A DNA stretch of 64,000 nt from Bretschneidera sinensis (taxonomy: Eukaryota; Streptophyta; Magnoliopsida; Brassicales; Akaniaceae). Shown piece after piece: positions 1-11,603 of the stretch. Position 1 is the stretch's first letter; each line of letters starts with the position of its first letter. Below the pieces are notes generated by a model. The model saw only the letters and a list, made by a program, of their open reading frames with translations, ran no database searches and had not been told where the DNA came from. The DNA lies in NCBI GenBank assembly GCA_023935145.1, contig CM043702.1:63245001-63309000 (forward strand). Direction: 5' to 3'. The position numbers and the translations under genes are program-made.

Positions 1-770
1 TCAGTATATGCTAGAAATAAATCCGTGATAGCTGGGATAAGCTGTAAAGAAAAGAACTGGGAGAGGGTCGGTCTAAGATAATAAAAACATGTCGACATGT
101 AGGAAGATGTTCCCATAGTAATAATAATTCATGCATTGCATCTGTTTTAATTATTGCTTGCATTATTAAAATGATGATGTGTGGTGTGTTATTGCAAATT
201 TATTTGTAGATGGATGAGTCTCACAGAGAGATAGTTATGTTGATAAGAACCATCTAAATGGTAGATTTTATGATGTGAACCTCATTACGAGGTAATTATG
301 ACATGTGTAGTGATAGCAGAATGCTAGTATCAAGTTGTATGAGATATAAATGATTTAACATTGAAATACCATTTCTACAAATTTAGTACTTATAGTAAAT
401 TTAATTCACTAAGCTTGTGAAGTTCATCCCTCATTGTTCAATGATTTCAGGTAGCAGACAGAACAAATAGTTTGGTGAGTTGAGGTTCGAAAGAAATCAT
501 TTTTTGTAAGTCACGTACGTGTCAACATCCTTAGACTAATGAGAAAAGAAAAGAAAATTTTATTTGTAAATATTCATGCATTTTATTGTATCTAATGTTT
601 AAAGATTAGAATGATGTAACTCCCCTGTTGAGGGTTGAGGATTGATGTAAAATTTTTTATATCTATTAGTATTATTTTTATTATTGCATATATGTGTCGT
701 GCTGAGATTTTCAAAATGTGATGACACCGTCTCAGGGGTGGCCAACCCGCAATAGGTCGTTACAAGATCT
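1..770. other. Old LTR-like debris, no gene seen
   Basis: No reading frame here resembles a known protein. Near the right edge, positions 755-764 read GGTCGTTACA, the reverse complement of the TGTAACGACC start of the LTR-like blocks at 5895 and 7523, and it is preceded by a similar GTCTCAGG..GGCC context. I infer a fragment of a related gypsy-type LTR in the opposite orientation; its other boundary is not visible. Confidence 0.3.
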
Positions 771-2154
771 CTCTAGTTACCCTTGCCTACTTTGATTGAT
801 GTTCGGTACTTCTATCTGTATTATATTTTACTACTTTCTAATTTAGTTTATTTTGTTTTGCTTTGTTTGCTTTTATGTTTTACTATGATACTAGAATTCC
901 TCTCTCCCGTCGGTTTGATTTTCTTATCTTTTGGCGACTGTGAGGCCACTGTCACATTCTGGTTAGGGGTGGTAGCATATGCATGCTTGTTATATATTGT
1001 TTTGTGTGAAACTATCAATGTTTGTGAGATTTCGCAATTTTGTGAACTGTTGATGCATGATTACAAATTTGTTTTCGTCAATGTCTAATGACACTATCTT
1101 GATTGACATTGATTGTTTTCTAGAAACTCATTTTTGTGCACATGCTAAACTTTGTGGATTGTATTGAGAGTGATGCATATGATCTTTGGTTTTTAACCAT
1201 GTTTGAAGCACCTTTTATTTTTTTTATTGAGTGGAGAGTCTGCGAAAACTAGCATTGTGAACTTTTATTGCTTACTTGAATTGGTTTTATCACTATTTGA
1301 GATGATTTTTTTGGTTTACCTTACATGCGGAGAAATGATTTGGTTAGTCTTCGAAGCCTTCGAATCCATCATTGACATTTGCACTGAGTTTTGATCATGA
1401 ACATCTTGGGAATCATTCTTCTTTTATCAGCTTATTTATTTATAATGAAATTCTCTAAAATAAAAATAAAAATTGTTCTTCTATTAGCTTATTTATTTAT
1501 ATTGTAATTCTCTAAAAGAAAAAAGAAACAAAAAGAGAAGAAAGAAGAAGAAAATATCAGTTTTTGTTTACTTTAGTTTTCAGTTTTTATTCGAAAGAAG
1601 GAAGATTCAATAGTTTAAGGAAGAAAATATCGCACCACACTCAGAAGAAAGGAGCTTCAACACCAAGACTTATTGATTAACCATTAAAATTTTGAGGCAT
1701 TATATTGGTAAGTCAGATAAAGTGTTCTGAATAGTGTGGTTAGCCTATCTTGTGGTCGATTCTTGTTCACTTGCTTATCCTAAATTGCTTGACCCTTTCA
1801 CTGAGTGCTTTTATCTGCTTTCCAACTGCATGAGTAAATACCTTGCCTGTTTCAGTTGATAAACACTTTACCTGTGAGGATAATAGAGTTGAGGCTTCTT
1901 TCTTGGTTGAATTCAAAGTTTTATGCATCATTGGTTTGTGGTAAGACAGTTTACGCTTAGTGCACACACTCACAGTTTCTCATAAGACATGATTTTGAAA
2001 ATCTTGTTAGCGTCTGTGAGCTCTGGCCAACGTTTGTTTGAATGCTAGAATGTTTTACAAAATTCTCGGATAAACAACATTCATGCTATGTTACTTTTTA
2101 TGCATTGCAGTTTCCCTTGCATCACTAGGTACTAGCAATGAGCTGGTTGGGGGT
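771..2154 (+). other. Non-coding, possibly 3' internal region of an Athila/Tat-like element
   Basis: T-rich sequence with only short open frames and no recognisable domain. It ends in a purine-rich tract (GGTTGGGGG, about 2146-2153) directly before a TGTGATTAGGG start, which is how a polypurine tract sits in front of a 3' LTR. The pol-to-LTR region of Athila-like elements is usually long and non-coding, which fits. This is an inference from layout; no coding homology supports it. Confidence 0.35.
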
Positions 2155-3463
2155 TGTGATTAGGGCAAGAAAATGCACTTCAGATAGAATAAATTATATG
2201 CATTTGTTAAGATTATTTTTATTATTCATTGAATTTCTTGACAAGTGTGGTACTTTGGAGAATTCTGTGTTTTAGTGTGTTTTACAGATAAAAAAAACAA
2301 AAAAGCCTTCAAAAATATGTTCGAAAGAATCCACAACATCCGAACCAGTTCAAAAAAGTCCAAGGTAAGCCTACGCACGTATTCAACACAAGAGAAATGG
2401 CCTGGACAGAACAAAACACTGGCCTAGACAGAACAAAATACGAGCCTAGACAAAAGGAAGCCGCGACCTGAACAGAAGGAAGGTGCGACCTGGACAGAAG
2501 GAAACTGCGGCCTGAATAGAAGGAAGCCGCGGCCTGGATAGAACGAAACACGGGCCTGGACAGAAGGAGATTGCGGCCTGAGCTTCCAAATTTAGAAACT
2601 CTAGTGCGGTTTTTGTCTAAAAAGCCATCTCCATAGATATATATAGGATACTTTAGACTCAGGGAAGGGGGGCAGGAGAGATACACATTGAATTTTTCAG
2701 AGAGCTTTAGTGATTATGTATTGTCGGCTAGGCTAAGTTTTAACCAAGGCGAAGAGATGAACTCCTAGACATAGCGGGTTTGGTTTGTATTTAATTTAGT
2801 TATTTGTCTTTTTAACGTTGAATAATTGTTTTAAGATGTTTCCTTTATTTAATATAGAAGTTGATGTTTTTGTATGACAAACAATTGTATTTTCTTCTTC
2901 CATAGATTTTATTCAACTCCGGTGATTATTGTTCTTTTTCTCTATATAAGTTCAGTCATGCTTCTCTTATTTGTGGAATTTAAGATGCAATTGTTTCAGG
3001 TAGATTAATTATATATGATTGTCTTTTACTGCATTATTGTCTCTGGATATATCGTTAATTTAGGATATCATATATGATCAATCATTGCATTACTTTTAAA
3101 AACAAAAAGGGGATTTCTCATAATAATTTACAAAAGAATATTTTGGTTCTTTCACTATTATTTTTCGGCTATGTATTTGGGATGTGAAATGCGTAGTTGA
3201 GTTATAATTACTGAATTGATACAAGTTGAAGATGTGAAATCTAGGAGGGATTCTTGGACCCTTGTGTTTCTCATTATTGATTTTCTTTCACTTAATTCAA
3301 TTGTTTCATTTCATTCTCAACATTTTCTCAATTTAAATTTTTAATTTTGTTTCCATTATTTTTTACTTGAGACTTCGACTGTAGAATGTTCCCTTTGTGG
3401 GATCGACACCCCATTCTATACTGCTGCTACCACATAGTACTGTTTGGGCGTAATTCATTAGGC
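2155..3463 (+). mobile_element. Athila/Tat-like LTR (solo or 3' LTR)
   Basis: The start TGTGATTAGGGCAAGAAAA follows a polypurine tract. The phrase TGTTTTAGTGTGTTTTACAG about 115 bp in, and the U5-like run GTGGGATCGACACCCCA near 3397, resemble the LTRs of Athila/Tat gypsy elements; compare GTCGATTCGACCTC near the end of the Athila LTRs in this window. No TGGCGCC primer binding site follows, so this is a solo LTR or the 3' LTR of an element lying to the left. The right boundary is approximate. It contains the 22-bp array described separately. Confidence 0.5.
2401..2576. repeat. 22-bp minisatellite, 8 units
   Basis: Eight contiguous 22-bp units start with CCTGGACAG, CCTAGACAG, CCTGAACAG or CCTGGATAG and mostly end in GCGG, GCGA or similar. 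A partial ninth unit follows at 2577. The array is much more GC-rich than its surroundings. The long minus-strand open frame across it is a by-product of the periodic sequence. Confidence 0.95.
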
Positions 3464-5894
3464 CAATCATATCATTTGCTCCTCATTGAGCCAATTACAA
3501 CATAGAAACAAAACAAGTAAATACTTTATTTCTCTTCATATTTGGTTATTATTTTGTTATATGATAAATTTTGTCTATTTTCCTACTAAAAGTAATAAAA
3601 AAAATTTTAAAAAAAAGATGTTGGAGCAAATTAAAATCATTTTTTCTTATTAAAACCCAATATTTTATTCTTTTTTTGAAATATAAATAGCTTTTTTTTA
3701 TTTAAACCTACGAGTGTGAGGTATCGACAATAGGAATTTTTTAGATGAAAATTGAAAATTTAAAAGGTTTTTCATAAGGTTGTAGCTAAAAAAGGGGGGG
3801 GGGGGAAAAAAAACAAACCGGTACTTCTACTACAAAGAAAATTACTAGCTTTTCCTCCAAAAAATGTTGTTTTAAAAATTGTAATTAAATATTGGTTTTT
3901 AGTTTTTCAAAAAGAAAAGGTAAAAGGAAAAAAATAGCAAGAAAAATAGTACTTAGTTCCACACATATTTCAACCATGATAAGATCACAAATATTTTAAT
4001 TAATTAATATTTACTCTTTTTTGTAAACCCAGACCTTATGGTCAGGTTAACACTTAACCAATATGGCAACAGGTGAGGGATATTATTTACTCACTTGAAG
4101 AACAATTTTTATGGCAAGTTGTATCACACAATTAACCAACCAATATATCCCAATATGAAATTTGCATTGTTGGAAAGAAAATCCACCCACAATTCGAAAA
4201 TGTAAAACCATGGTCACTCTCTAACAAATTCGTTGAATGAAGATGAACAAATCCACAGAATTCATATTGTTAGGGAAAAAACGCCCATAGGTTGCATAAA
4301 ACATGGTTGCTCGCTAATAGATGCATTGAATGAAGAAGAAAAATTGGACTATATAAAGTTGACCTCCAATGAGAAATTCACGCATCCACACTCGTGTATC
4401 TCAAGTACTTACACATCAATCTAATAGCTTTTACTACATATATTAGTATCTTGATCAAGAATACTATTTCTATGCACATTTGGTGTTGCCATAATAGCAA
4501 GGAACTTTTTTACCTTTGACAAAAATATTCTTTCCTAATGTTATTATCAACATGCCTTTTTCAGCCTTCCCATTACATGTGTCTTTCGAAAATCCAAGTA
4601 TATATTCAACTTTGAGAACTTGATGTTTTCATGTATATGTTTATCATCAAATCTAGCAGAAAGATTTTCTTACCCTTATATTAATTTCGTATTTTAGAAA
4701 ATATTCATAGGTTGACCGATTCATGTATAAATGTACAACCACAGTCTTCATCTAGCCCTCCTAACCAAGATTTCAATCCTAAACCAAGAAACCTTAGAAA
4801 TAGCCATTGGTGGAGCTTTTCTAGATGAATAACTTGATTTTAGTTATTACAGAAAAATCAAGAAAGGTAGGAAATGCGAAAAAGATAAAGATTGTGAAGG
4901 TGTTGTTCAAATGAACATCATTTTACGAATCAGTTCAGTGATTTACCAGAAGAAGTTTTTACGGTGAGATATATATATATATATATATATATCCAAAATT
5001 TCTAGAAAAACTTATTTATATTATAGATTCAAAAACATTTTCTTTTTAGAGATTAAAGATTGCTTTTAATTACCTTAGAGACGGGGGTAAACGTATTTAA
5101 TTTTCATGTCTATATTGTAGTTTGTAAAAGATTGTGCTTGTCGGTAACTAAAAGTAAATCTTCGTTAATGAATATAAACATAGGTGCTGTCACAGTTTAA
5201 GTACCATTTAATGAAATTTAACATTCTTGGTCTTATTTTTTGTACATATTAAAATTTATTTGTTTGCTCTTATAGTTATCAAAAAGAGTGAAACAGATTG
5301 CACCGTTGCAACAACGTGCGATTTTTATAGAGCTATCACATGGGAATGGGTTTTGCATATGACTGGTGAAATGATCAGCAACAACATCGTTTTGGAGGAG
5401 ACGGAAATGCTAGAATTGATTAATGGAGAGATGATTTCGCGGTGGATGAGGGAGCAGGTGGTTGATGAGGAGGAATAATAGGGGTGGGTTGCAATGAGGA
5501 ATGGAGATCTTATGAGAGAAAACCAGTGTCTAGAGATGGACTTAAAAGGTTTTTGAATTTAGCAATTATTTTATATTATGGACATTTTTTGTTCTCCATT
5601 TACATTAGTTTCATTGAAGCTAGTTTCATAAATTTACTCCTAACATTTTATTAAATTTCGTATGTAAGAAAATTTAAATTGTTTGACCAATTTTTGTAGA
5701 AATATACAGCCATAGTCTTCACAGAGTCAATTTATTTATTCTTGTTTATTGATGAATGGATTTACTTTATGCGGTCATGGGTGATTTGTTTTAATTTATT
5801 GTTTAGTTTATTTAAATTGTTGAGAATGTAATTTCCTAATTAGGCCACTTTAATTTACTTTTCCTTTATCGCTTTTGCTCTACTTTGGGGATGT
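3464..5894. other. AT-rich intergenic stretch, no gene recognised
   Basis: Mostly low-complexity A/T sequence. It includes a run of 12 G between A runs (3794-3805) and an (AT)n microsatellite at 4969-4992. Short open frames at 4233-4424 and 5227-5478 match no family I know. I see no convincing promoter or splice-bounded exon series. Confidence 0.6.
5227..5478 (+). other. Unassigned 83-codon open frame
   Basis: An ATG-initiated frame of 83 codons. The first 20 residues are hydrophobic, the middle is polar with TGEMIS and NGEMIS motifs 24 residues apart, and the C-terminus is acidic (VVDEEE). The 3' two thirds are less AT-biased than the surroundings, which could mean an old exon. No family is recognised and no splice partners were found, so it may be chance. 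Confidence 0.15.
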
Positions 5895-7522
5895 TGTAAC
5901 GACCCATCCCCAAGTGGCCCTACCCGAGGAGGTATCACCGCTCTTTATCTCCGAGGGACCCAAAATTTATGCAATTATAAAATTCACGATACAAGCAACA
6001 AAGTTTTCTAGAAATTCATTATAGGTACAACACATTATTTAGATTTAATAACACGTTCCAAATAACAAACACGACTTTTATAACTTTACAAGTATAATGC
6101 AAGAACTTAAAACATGGTTTAACTCTAAACTAAACTTAGAATTCTAAGGAGTCTGAAGGATGAGGATACCGCAGACAAGGATGCTTCTCAACTCGATCAC
6201 CGCCTCCCATACTTAACCTGAAAAATTAGTTAAAAAAAAAAAGAAGAATGAGCTATAAAGCTCAGTGAGGAAATCGACTTACTAATGATAATTGCACTGG
6301 GACTTAAGTCCGTACGTCTTTAAATTTTATTAACTAATATAAATCTTCTTTGTTCCAAAGCATAGCTATTAAGAAAAATAAGATCTTAAACCAATTGTTT
6401 TTCTCATTTTCTTATTTCAAGAAATAGGATACTCACTGCACCTACTATTTGACCAACAAGTTCATACCTATTTTTTCATACATATCATAGCATTAATTCT
6501 TTATAAACAATATAACTCACGATATATTAAATATTAAGCAATTAATAATTTTACCCTTCTTAAGGGTCAAATATATCACCCAACCTTTCACAGGTCAATT
6601 AAAACAAATGCCTCTCATGGGCCAATAAAAAAATACGCACCCCTCATGGGCCATTCGTAACACAAACACCCATCATGAGCCAATCAAATGTGTCCATGAT
6701 ATGCAATGCTTGATATATAGAAAACCAAAGTAAAAACTTATTCTTTTCTACTTCAATATATCAAGCATGTTTATTAAACCAAAGATTGAGTTTTGGAAGT
6801 TTAAATATTGAGTGTTCTTGAGAAAAGGGTTTTGTTTTTAAAGGAAAATGGGTTTTGGACAAAAGTTTGTGATTTTGAAGCTTAGAGTTCAAATTTTTGG
6901 TATGGGTGATGTTGGTTTTTGTTAATAAAACTATAATAAAAAACTTGGATCTTTGAAGATTTAAGAAGAAATTTAGGGGAAATGATGAATTTACGAGAAG
7001 AAAAATGTTGGAATCAGGACCAGTTAACTGGATTAGGCACCCAGTCCACTGGTTCTAGAAGGCCCTAGTCGACTGAGTCATATGTCCTGTTTATTGGATC
7101 AAATGGAATAAGCTTTGTGGGCCATTTTCAATCAACTAAATAGGGTGACAAGCCGACTGGATCATGTTGATTTTCCAAAATTTGACTTTTTCAAAGTATT
7201 TTAACATTTATATACCTTGGAAGCATGATTAAAACACTTTAAAAGTCCTATTATTCATGTGATTAAAGTTTTTTTATTAAAAAAAACTAAAATCAATGAT
7301 CTAAAAGAAGAAGAATTAGGGACATAACACTTGATTTCTTTGGTTTTTGGTTTCTTGTGAAGTGCGTACATGATAGTTAAAGTGTGCAAATACCTTTGGG
7401 GTTTCTTAGCATTCAATAATGATTGATAATGATGGGGTTAAATGTTGTTTCACTTCTAGGTGCAAGTTGTTGATATCATTAAATGAAAAAGGGAGTAGTT
7501 TGGGGCTAGTTTTTGGAGCACG
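5895..7522 (+). mobile_element. LTR-like block 1 (TGTAACGACCC type)
   Basis: Starts TGTAACGACCCATCCCC directly after a purine-rich TTTGGGGATGT. It contains a GAGCTATAAAGCTCAGTGAGG segment (about 6250) and three imperfect copies of a CTCATGGGCCAAT motif (6610-6685). The order of motifs matches block 2 at 7523, so the two are diverged relatives in the same orientation. I infer a gypsy (chromovirus-like) LTR. Its right end is not defined; 6721-7522 is AT-rich with no coding content. Confidence 0.45.
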
Positions 7523-9253
7523 TGTAACGACCCATCCCAAGTGGGCCCTACTCAGAATCACTACATTGCCTTTTAGTACTGAGCACCATGACTTATGATG
7601 CAACCAAACCAAACATTCAAAATCAAATTACATTCTTTTACAAACAAATCAAGTTGTACAACACAATTCCTTATACACAAGAAACTTTTCAATACAACAA
7701 CCAATTCTTAAAGTTTTATAAAAAGGTTATAGTAAGGAGGGAAAACTTTCTCAAATAAAACTAAATTGAAAACTTTTACAATTTCTAGACTAGAACTAAA
7801 CTTAGACTCTCAAAAGGTTGAAGGAATGAGGATGTCGTGTATGAGGATTCCTTTCAACTTTGATAATAAAACTTTTGGCACTTTCCCAAAATGTTAGTAA
7901 AAATAAAAGGGTGAGCTAAAAATCTCGAGGAAAAACACATCACTAGAAGTAATCGCTTGAAAATAAATTCATAAATTTCTAATTTTATCATATGGGTCAT
8001 CAAGTAATTATAATTATATAATATAACTTTTATATATAAACTTTCGATTTATTTTTCTTATGTCTTATCACAAAAGGAAGTAATCAACATTTCAAATAAT
8101 GATGGTATTCTTAATTTATGATATTCTCGTAATTCAAAACACATCCACACACAATAGGTCAACCATTTATGAACAATAATCATCTCTAGATCTTTCAAAT
8201 TACAACAATAGATAAATCGTGCTCTTCATCGGGCCAATCATATCACATGTGCCTCTTGTGGGACAAGTACCAAACATGCCCCTCATGGGCTAACCAACGC
8301 ACTGTATCAATGAAATGCACATGTCATGCGATACGATGCAATACAATGCACAATTATATCATTGCCCCTCACTAGGCTAATCTCATCATCACGGGGATAT
8401 CTCCCCATGTACTGGTACAACAAATCATCATATCAAATCACAAAAGATCCCCTTCACCTATTTTCGGGTAAGGTCCATCTTGTCCAATATCCTTTGGTAC
8501 GCTTACACCCCTTTGTGGGAAGGGGCCTACCAAACTAAGCCATCACTCGCTCCTCATTAACATACCATCAAACATTTATTATCATTCAAAATGCATTCAT
8601 AATGAAATATGTTGCAATCAATCATTCATAAACCAATCACATCATTAATTCATAGCAATCCAAGCAATCATTTTCATTACATTTACACACATCACAAGTA
8701 ATTATTAGCATTTCCATAATAATCTGTGTATATATTTATAACTTTTCATTTTTCATTTTGCACATTTCACAACACTTACTAATAGTAAGGTAAAACTCAC
8801 CTTTGCGATACCAAGCTCCAGCCTTGGTTTACTTGCTAGCATTTGGTGTTTTTTGCCAATCACACCTAATGTATAAGATTACTTAGTACACTAACTCAAG
8901 ATATATATACAATTTACTAACACCCAAACTCATCAAAGGATTCGTACGAGCATACAAATCTAGAGGTTAAGTCAAACAAACTTTTCCATTTTTATTTAAA
9001 ACTTTTACAAAATTTGTTCTAACATGATTTAAAATGAAAGAAATCTTTACAAGTCCTTAACTTTCAAAACTTTGTCCTGAAATCAAGCTCATAATATTTT
9101 CGAAGAGTTTAGGATTGAAATATTTTAATAAAAGTAAGTTATTTTTCAAAAATAGGGCTGAAAACAGGTTCAGGTGCTCAGACAGTCTAGTAACCATTTT
9201 GGGCAGTCGATTGTGATCTGCCCTGAAGCCCTTTCACAATCAATTGTCAAAAT

Positions 9254-9269
9254 AAAATACAAATCTGAA
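9254..9269 (+). repeat. Left target-site duplication of LINE 1
   Basis: AAAATACAAATCTGAA, identical to 10664-10679 and present once at the corresponding position of unit B. This marks the target-primed insertion of the LINE. Confidence 0.92.
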
Positions 9270-10663
9270 CTGGATACATTAATGTGTGGGCTGGCTCCTC
9301 TTTATCATATGCTGGAAGAATTGAGCTCATTAAATCAGTGCTCCAAGGAGTGGAATGTTTTTGGCTTGCTATCTTCCCCATTCCTGGCAACATCCTTGAT
9401 AAGATTGTCAGACTATGCAGAACCTTTCTGTGGAATGGAAAGAATGGGGGCATGAGAAAAGCCCTTGTTGCTTGGGCTGACATCTGCAAACCTAAGCTTG
9501 AGGGAGGTCTTGGGCTGGTGGAGCTTAAAACTTGGAATAAGGCTCTCCTCTCTAGAGTTTTGTGGAACATTCATATGAAGAAAGACTCCCTGTGGATACA
9601 ATGGGTCCAGCACTACTACCTTTTGAACAAATCCATATGGGAGATTAAGGCATGCAAGGAGGACTCCCCTCTTTGGAAGAGGATCTTAGAAATCAGAGAT
9701 GAAATAGTTGGGCAGCCCCCTAATGTATTACTAGCTACCAACAAATTTATGGATTGGAGGCTGCATGATGAGTTGAGCATCAAGAAGGTGTATAATGCAA
9801 TGAGACAGAAAAATAATGAAGTTAGATGGGCTTCCCTGGTCTGGAATAGTCACTGCCCCCCTAAACAATCCTTCATTCTTTGGCTGGCAATAAAGAACAG
9901 ACTCCTCACAAAGGACAAGCTCCACCTGGAAGGTACTGACAAGCTGTGCCCCCTATGCTCTGGCCAGGAGGAGAACAAATAGCACCTCTTCTTCTCCTGT
10001 AGAGTCAGCAAGGATGTCTGGATATCCATCAAAAAATGGCTGGGATGAGACAAATGACATCTATAGAGAGTACCATTAGATGGACTATCAAAGCTAAAGG
10101 CACTGGTCCCCCTGCTGTGGCCAGAAAATCTGCCCTTGCAAGCACAGTCTACCATATCTGGCTAGCCAGAAATGCTAAGCTGTTTGACAAAGCCCCTGTT
10201 CTGCCTGCTAGTCTTATGAAGAAGATCCAGCTGGGTATTTATAGAACTGTATATGCTGCCTGCCCTGAGTATAGGCTGCTGCTGTAGGGTTCTTCTCTGC
10301 TGTGTTTCTTTTTTGTGCTATGAGGCTGTGTGCCTTCATTGTCCTGTCTCCCCTTGTTTTTCCAGGGTATACCCTGGTTTTGTTTTGTATTGTTTCAGTT
10401 GTTCTTTGCTGCCTGTTGTTTATTTTATTCCCTGGGTATGCCCAGTTCCCATGTAAGCTGTGTGTTGTGATGCTGTTGTAATTGCTGCCTATCATGGTCC
10501 AGCTGGCTCCATTATTGTTCTCAAGTTCCTTGCTCAGCTATAGGCTTTTGTTAAGCCCTAGTTTTTTTTTTGTATATGTCTCTCTTGTAAATCTCCTAGG
10601 AATGCCTAGTGAATATTTTTTGTACATTTTGATCACTTAATACAAGTTTATTTACAGATCAAA
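9270..10663 (+). mobile_element. 5'-truncated L1-type LINE
   Basis: A 1.39-kb insertion present only in tandem unit A. It is flanked by identical 16-bp duplications and ends in a short A run (GATCAAAAAAA), as expected for target-primed reverse transcription. Only the C-terminal part of ORF2 and the 3' untranslated region remain; 10291-10663 is non-coding. The matching positions in units B and C are uninterrupted, so the insertion is younger than the tandem expansion. Confidence 0.93.
9284..10290 (+). pseudogene. LINE ORF2 C-terminus (after RT, zf-RVT domain)
   Basis: The frame at 9284-9982 begins with the post-RT signature LSYAGRIELIKSVL, followed by GGLGLVELKTWNKALLSRVLW. It leads to the zinc-finger-like zf-RVT region of plant non-LTR elements: FILWLAIKNRLLTKDKL, then CPLC and HLFFSC. 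A TAG at 9980 interrupts that finger between the Cys pair and the His/Cys pair. The C-terminal STVYHIWLARNAKLF segment continues in another frame (10036-10290), so there is also a frameshift. The family role is the reverse transcriptase/endonuclease protein of an L1-clade LINE; this copy is dead. The 5' end is a truncation point, not a start codon. Confidence 0.9.
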
Positions 10664-10679
10664 AAAATACAAATCTGAA
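10664..10679 (+). repeat. Right target-site duplication of LINE 1
   Basis: Exact 16-bp copy of 9254-9269, directly after the A-rich LINE tail. Confidence 0.92.
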
Positions 10680-11009
10680 TTTTTTTTTGATAAAAGAGCA
10701 TTTTTCTTCAAAATAATACCATAGCCTTTTAAGAGACTTTTAATCCAAAATAAATACAGGTTCCTAAGAGTTTAAAATCAAAGAATAAACGTTACCCATA
10801 AAAGAAAATGAACTCAAAAACTTAACATCTACTAACTTTGCTCAAAACCCTTTTTTTTTTTAAACAAACCCTTTTCTTCAAACTTTTTCTTAAGCTTTTC
10901 TTTAAATTCAAACTTCAAAAATAAAATCTTTTAAATAATAAACATACTTGACAATTTAAAGAGAAGGAAAAGAAGCTTTCTACCTTGAGTTTTGTAAGAA
11001 AACTCTCAA

Positions 11010-11100
11010 CTTTTCTCTTTCTTCTTCCTCCCCTTCTTCCTTTCTTTCTCTTCTCTCCCTTTTTCTCTCTTTTTCTCTCGTCTCTCTCAGCTTCTCCAAA
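11010..11100. repeat. CT-rich low-complexity tract
   Basis: Polypyrimidine sequence of CTTTCTC and CCTTCTTCC repeats, also present in units B (about 14990-15070) and C (about 19160-19230). It belongs to the flanking LTR-like block. Confidence 0.8.
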
Positions 11101-11603
11101 AAAGTTCTAGAAAATGTTGGTCTTTCTCTCACACAATCAACCTATTTATAGAAAGAACTTCCCTTAAATTGCAAAACCACCCTTCAACTCTATAGTTCTT
11201 TCACAATCGGGCCCAAACACTTATTAAAACTCAAAAGCTCACCCAAGATAAACTTTATTACTTAAATATCATTTTATTTACTTACCACCAAGTTTCACAA
11301 GCCCTACTAAAAATTTTATGACTCAACTTTGGACTGGTACGTATTTTTTACCCAACAAAGTACAAACTGTGAAATCAAAATATTTTAATTTAGGTACCAG
11401 GCTCTAAATTCTCCTCCACTAATTAAAATTTCACCCTCAAAATTTTCTTGACTAGGATTCACAAAACTTCAACATTAAAACTTTACTAGTCCATCCCACA
11501 TCTCAAATATAATAATCAAAATTCTCCACTTTCTTTAAAGATTGTTAATACAAGGTTAAACTTCTACCACATCATCCACTTGAACATCCTCTAAATCGTT
11601 GCC

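Larger units (their letters stand above)
7523..11603 (+). mobile_element. LTR-like block 2, target of the Athila insertion
   Basis: Starts TGTAACGACCCATCCCAAG. It contains GTGAGCTAAAAATCTCGAGG (7911), CCCCTCATGGGC (8279) and a CGGGGATATCTCCCC palindrome-like element (8393). From about 11405 it reads TCTCCTCCACT followed by TTTCACCCTCAAAATTTT. On the minus strand that is a polypurine tract preceded by the AATTTTGAGGGTGAAATT phrase typical of the end of chromovirus pol. The orientation signals conflict, so the plus label is only for the TGTAACGACC start. A LINE interrupts it at 9270-10663. It ends at the TTGCC target of the Athila LTR. Confidence 0.5.

Noticed and set aside
783..1088. 101-codon hydrophobic frame as a membrane protein
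   Set aside because: T-rich sequence gives Leu/Phe-rich translations by chance; no start context, domain or neighbouring exon supports it.
2309..2686. 125-codon minus-strand frame with repeated LLSRPVFRS-like text
   Set aside because: Produced by reading through the 22-bp minisatellite; no independent coding evidence.
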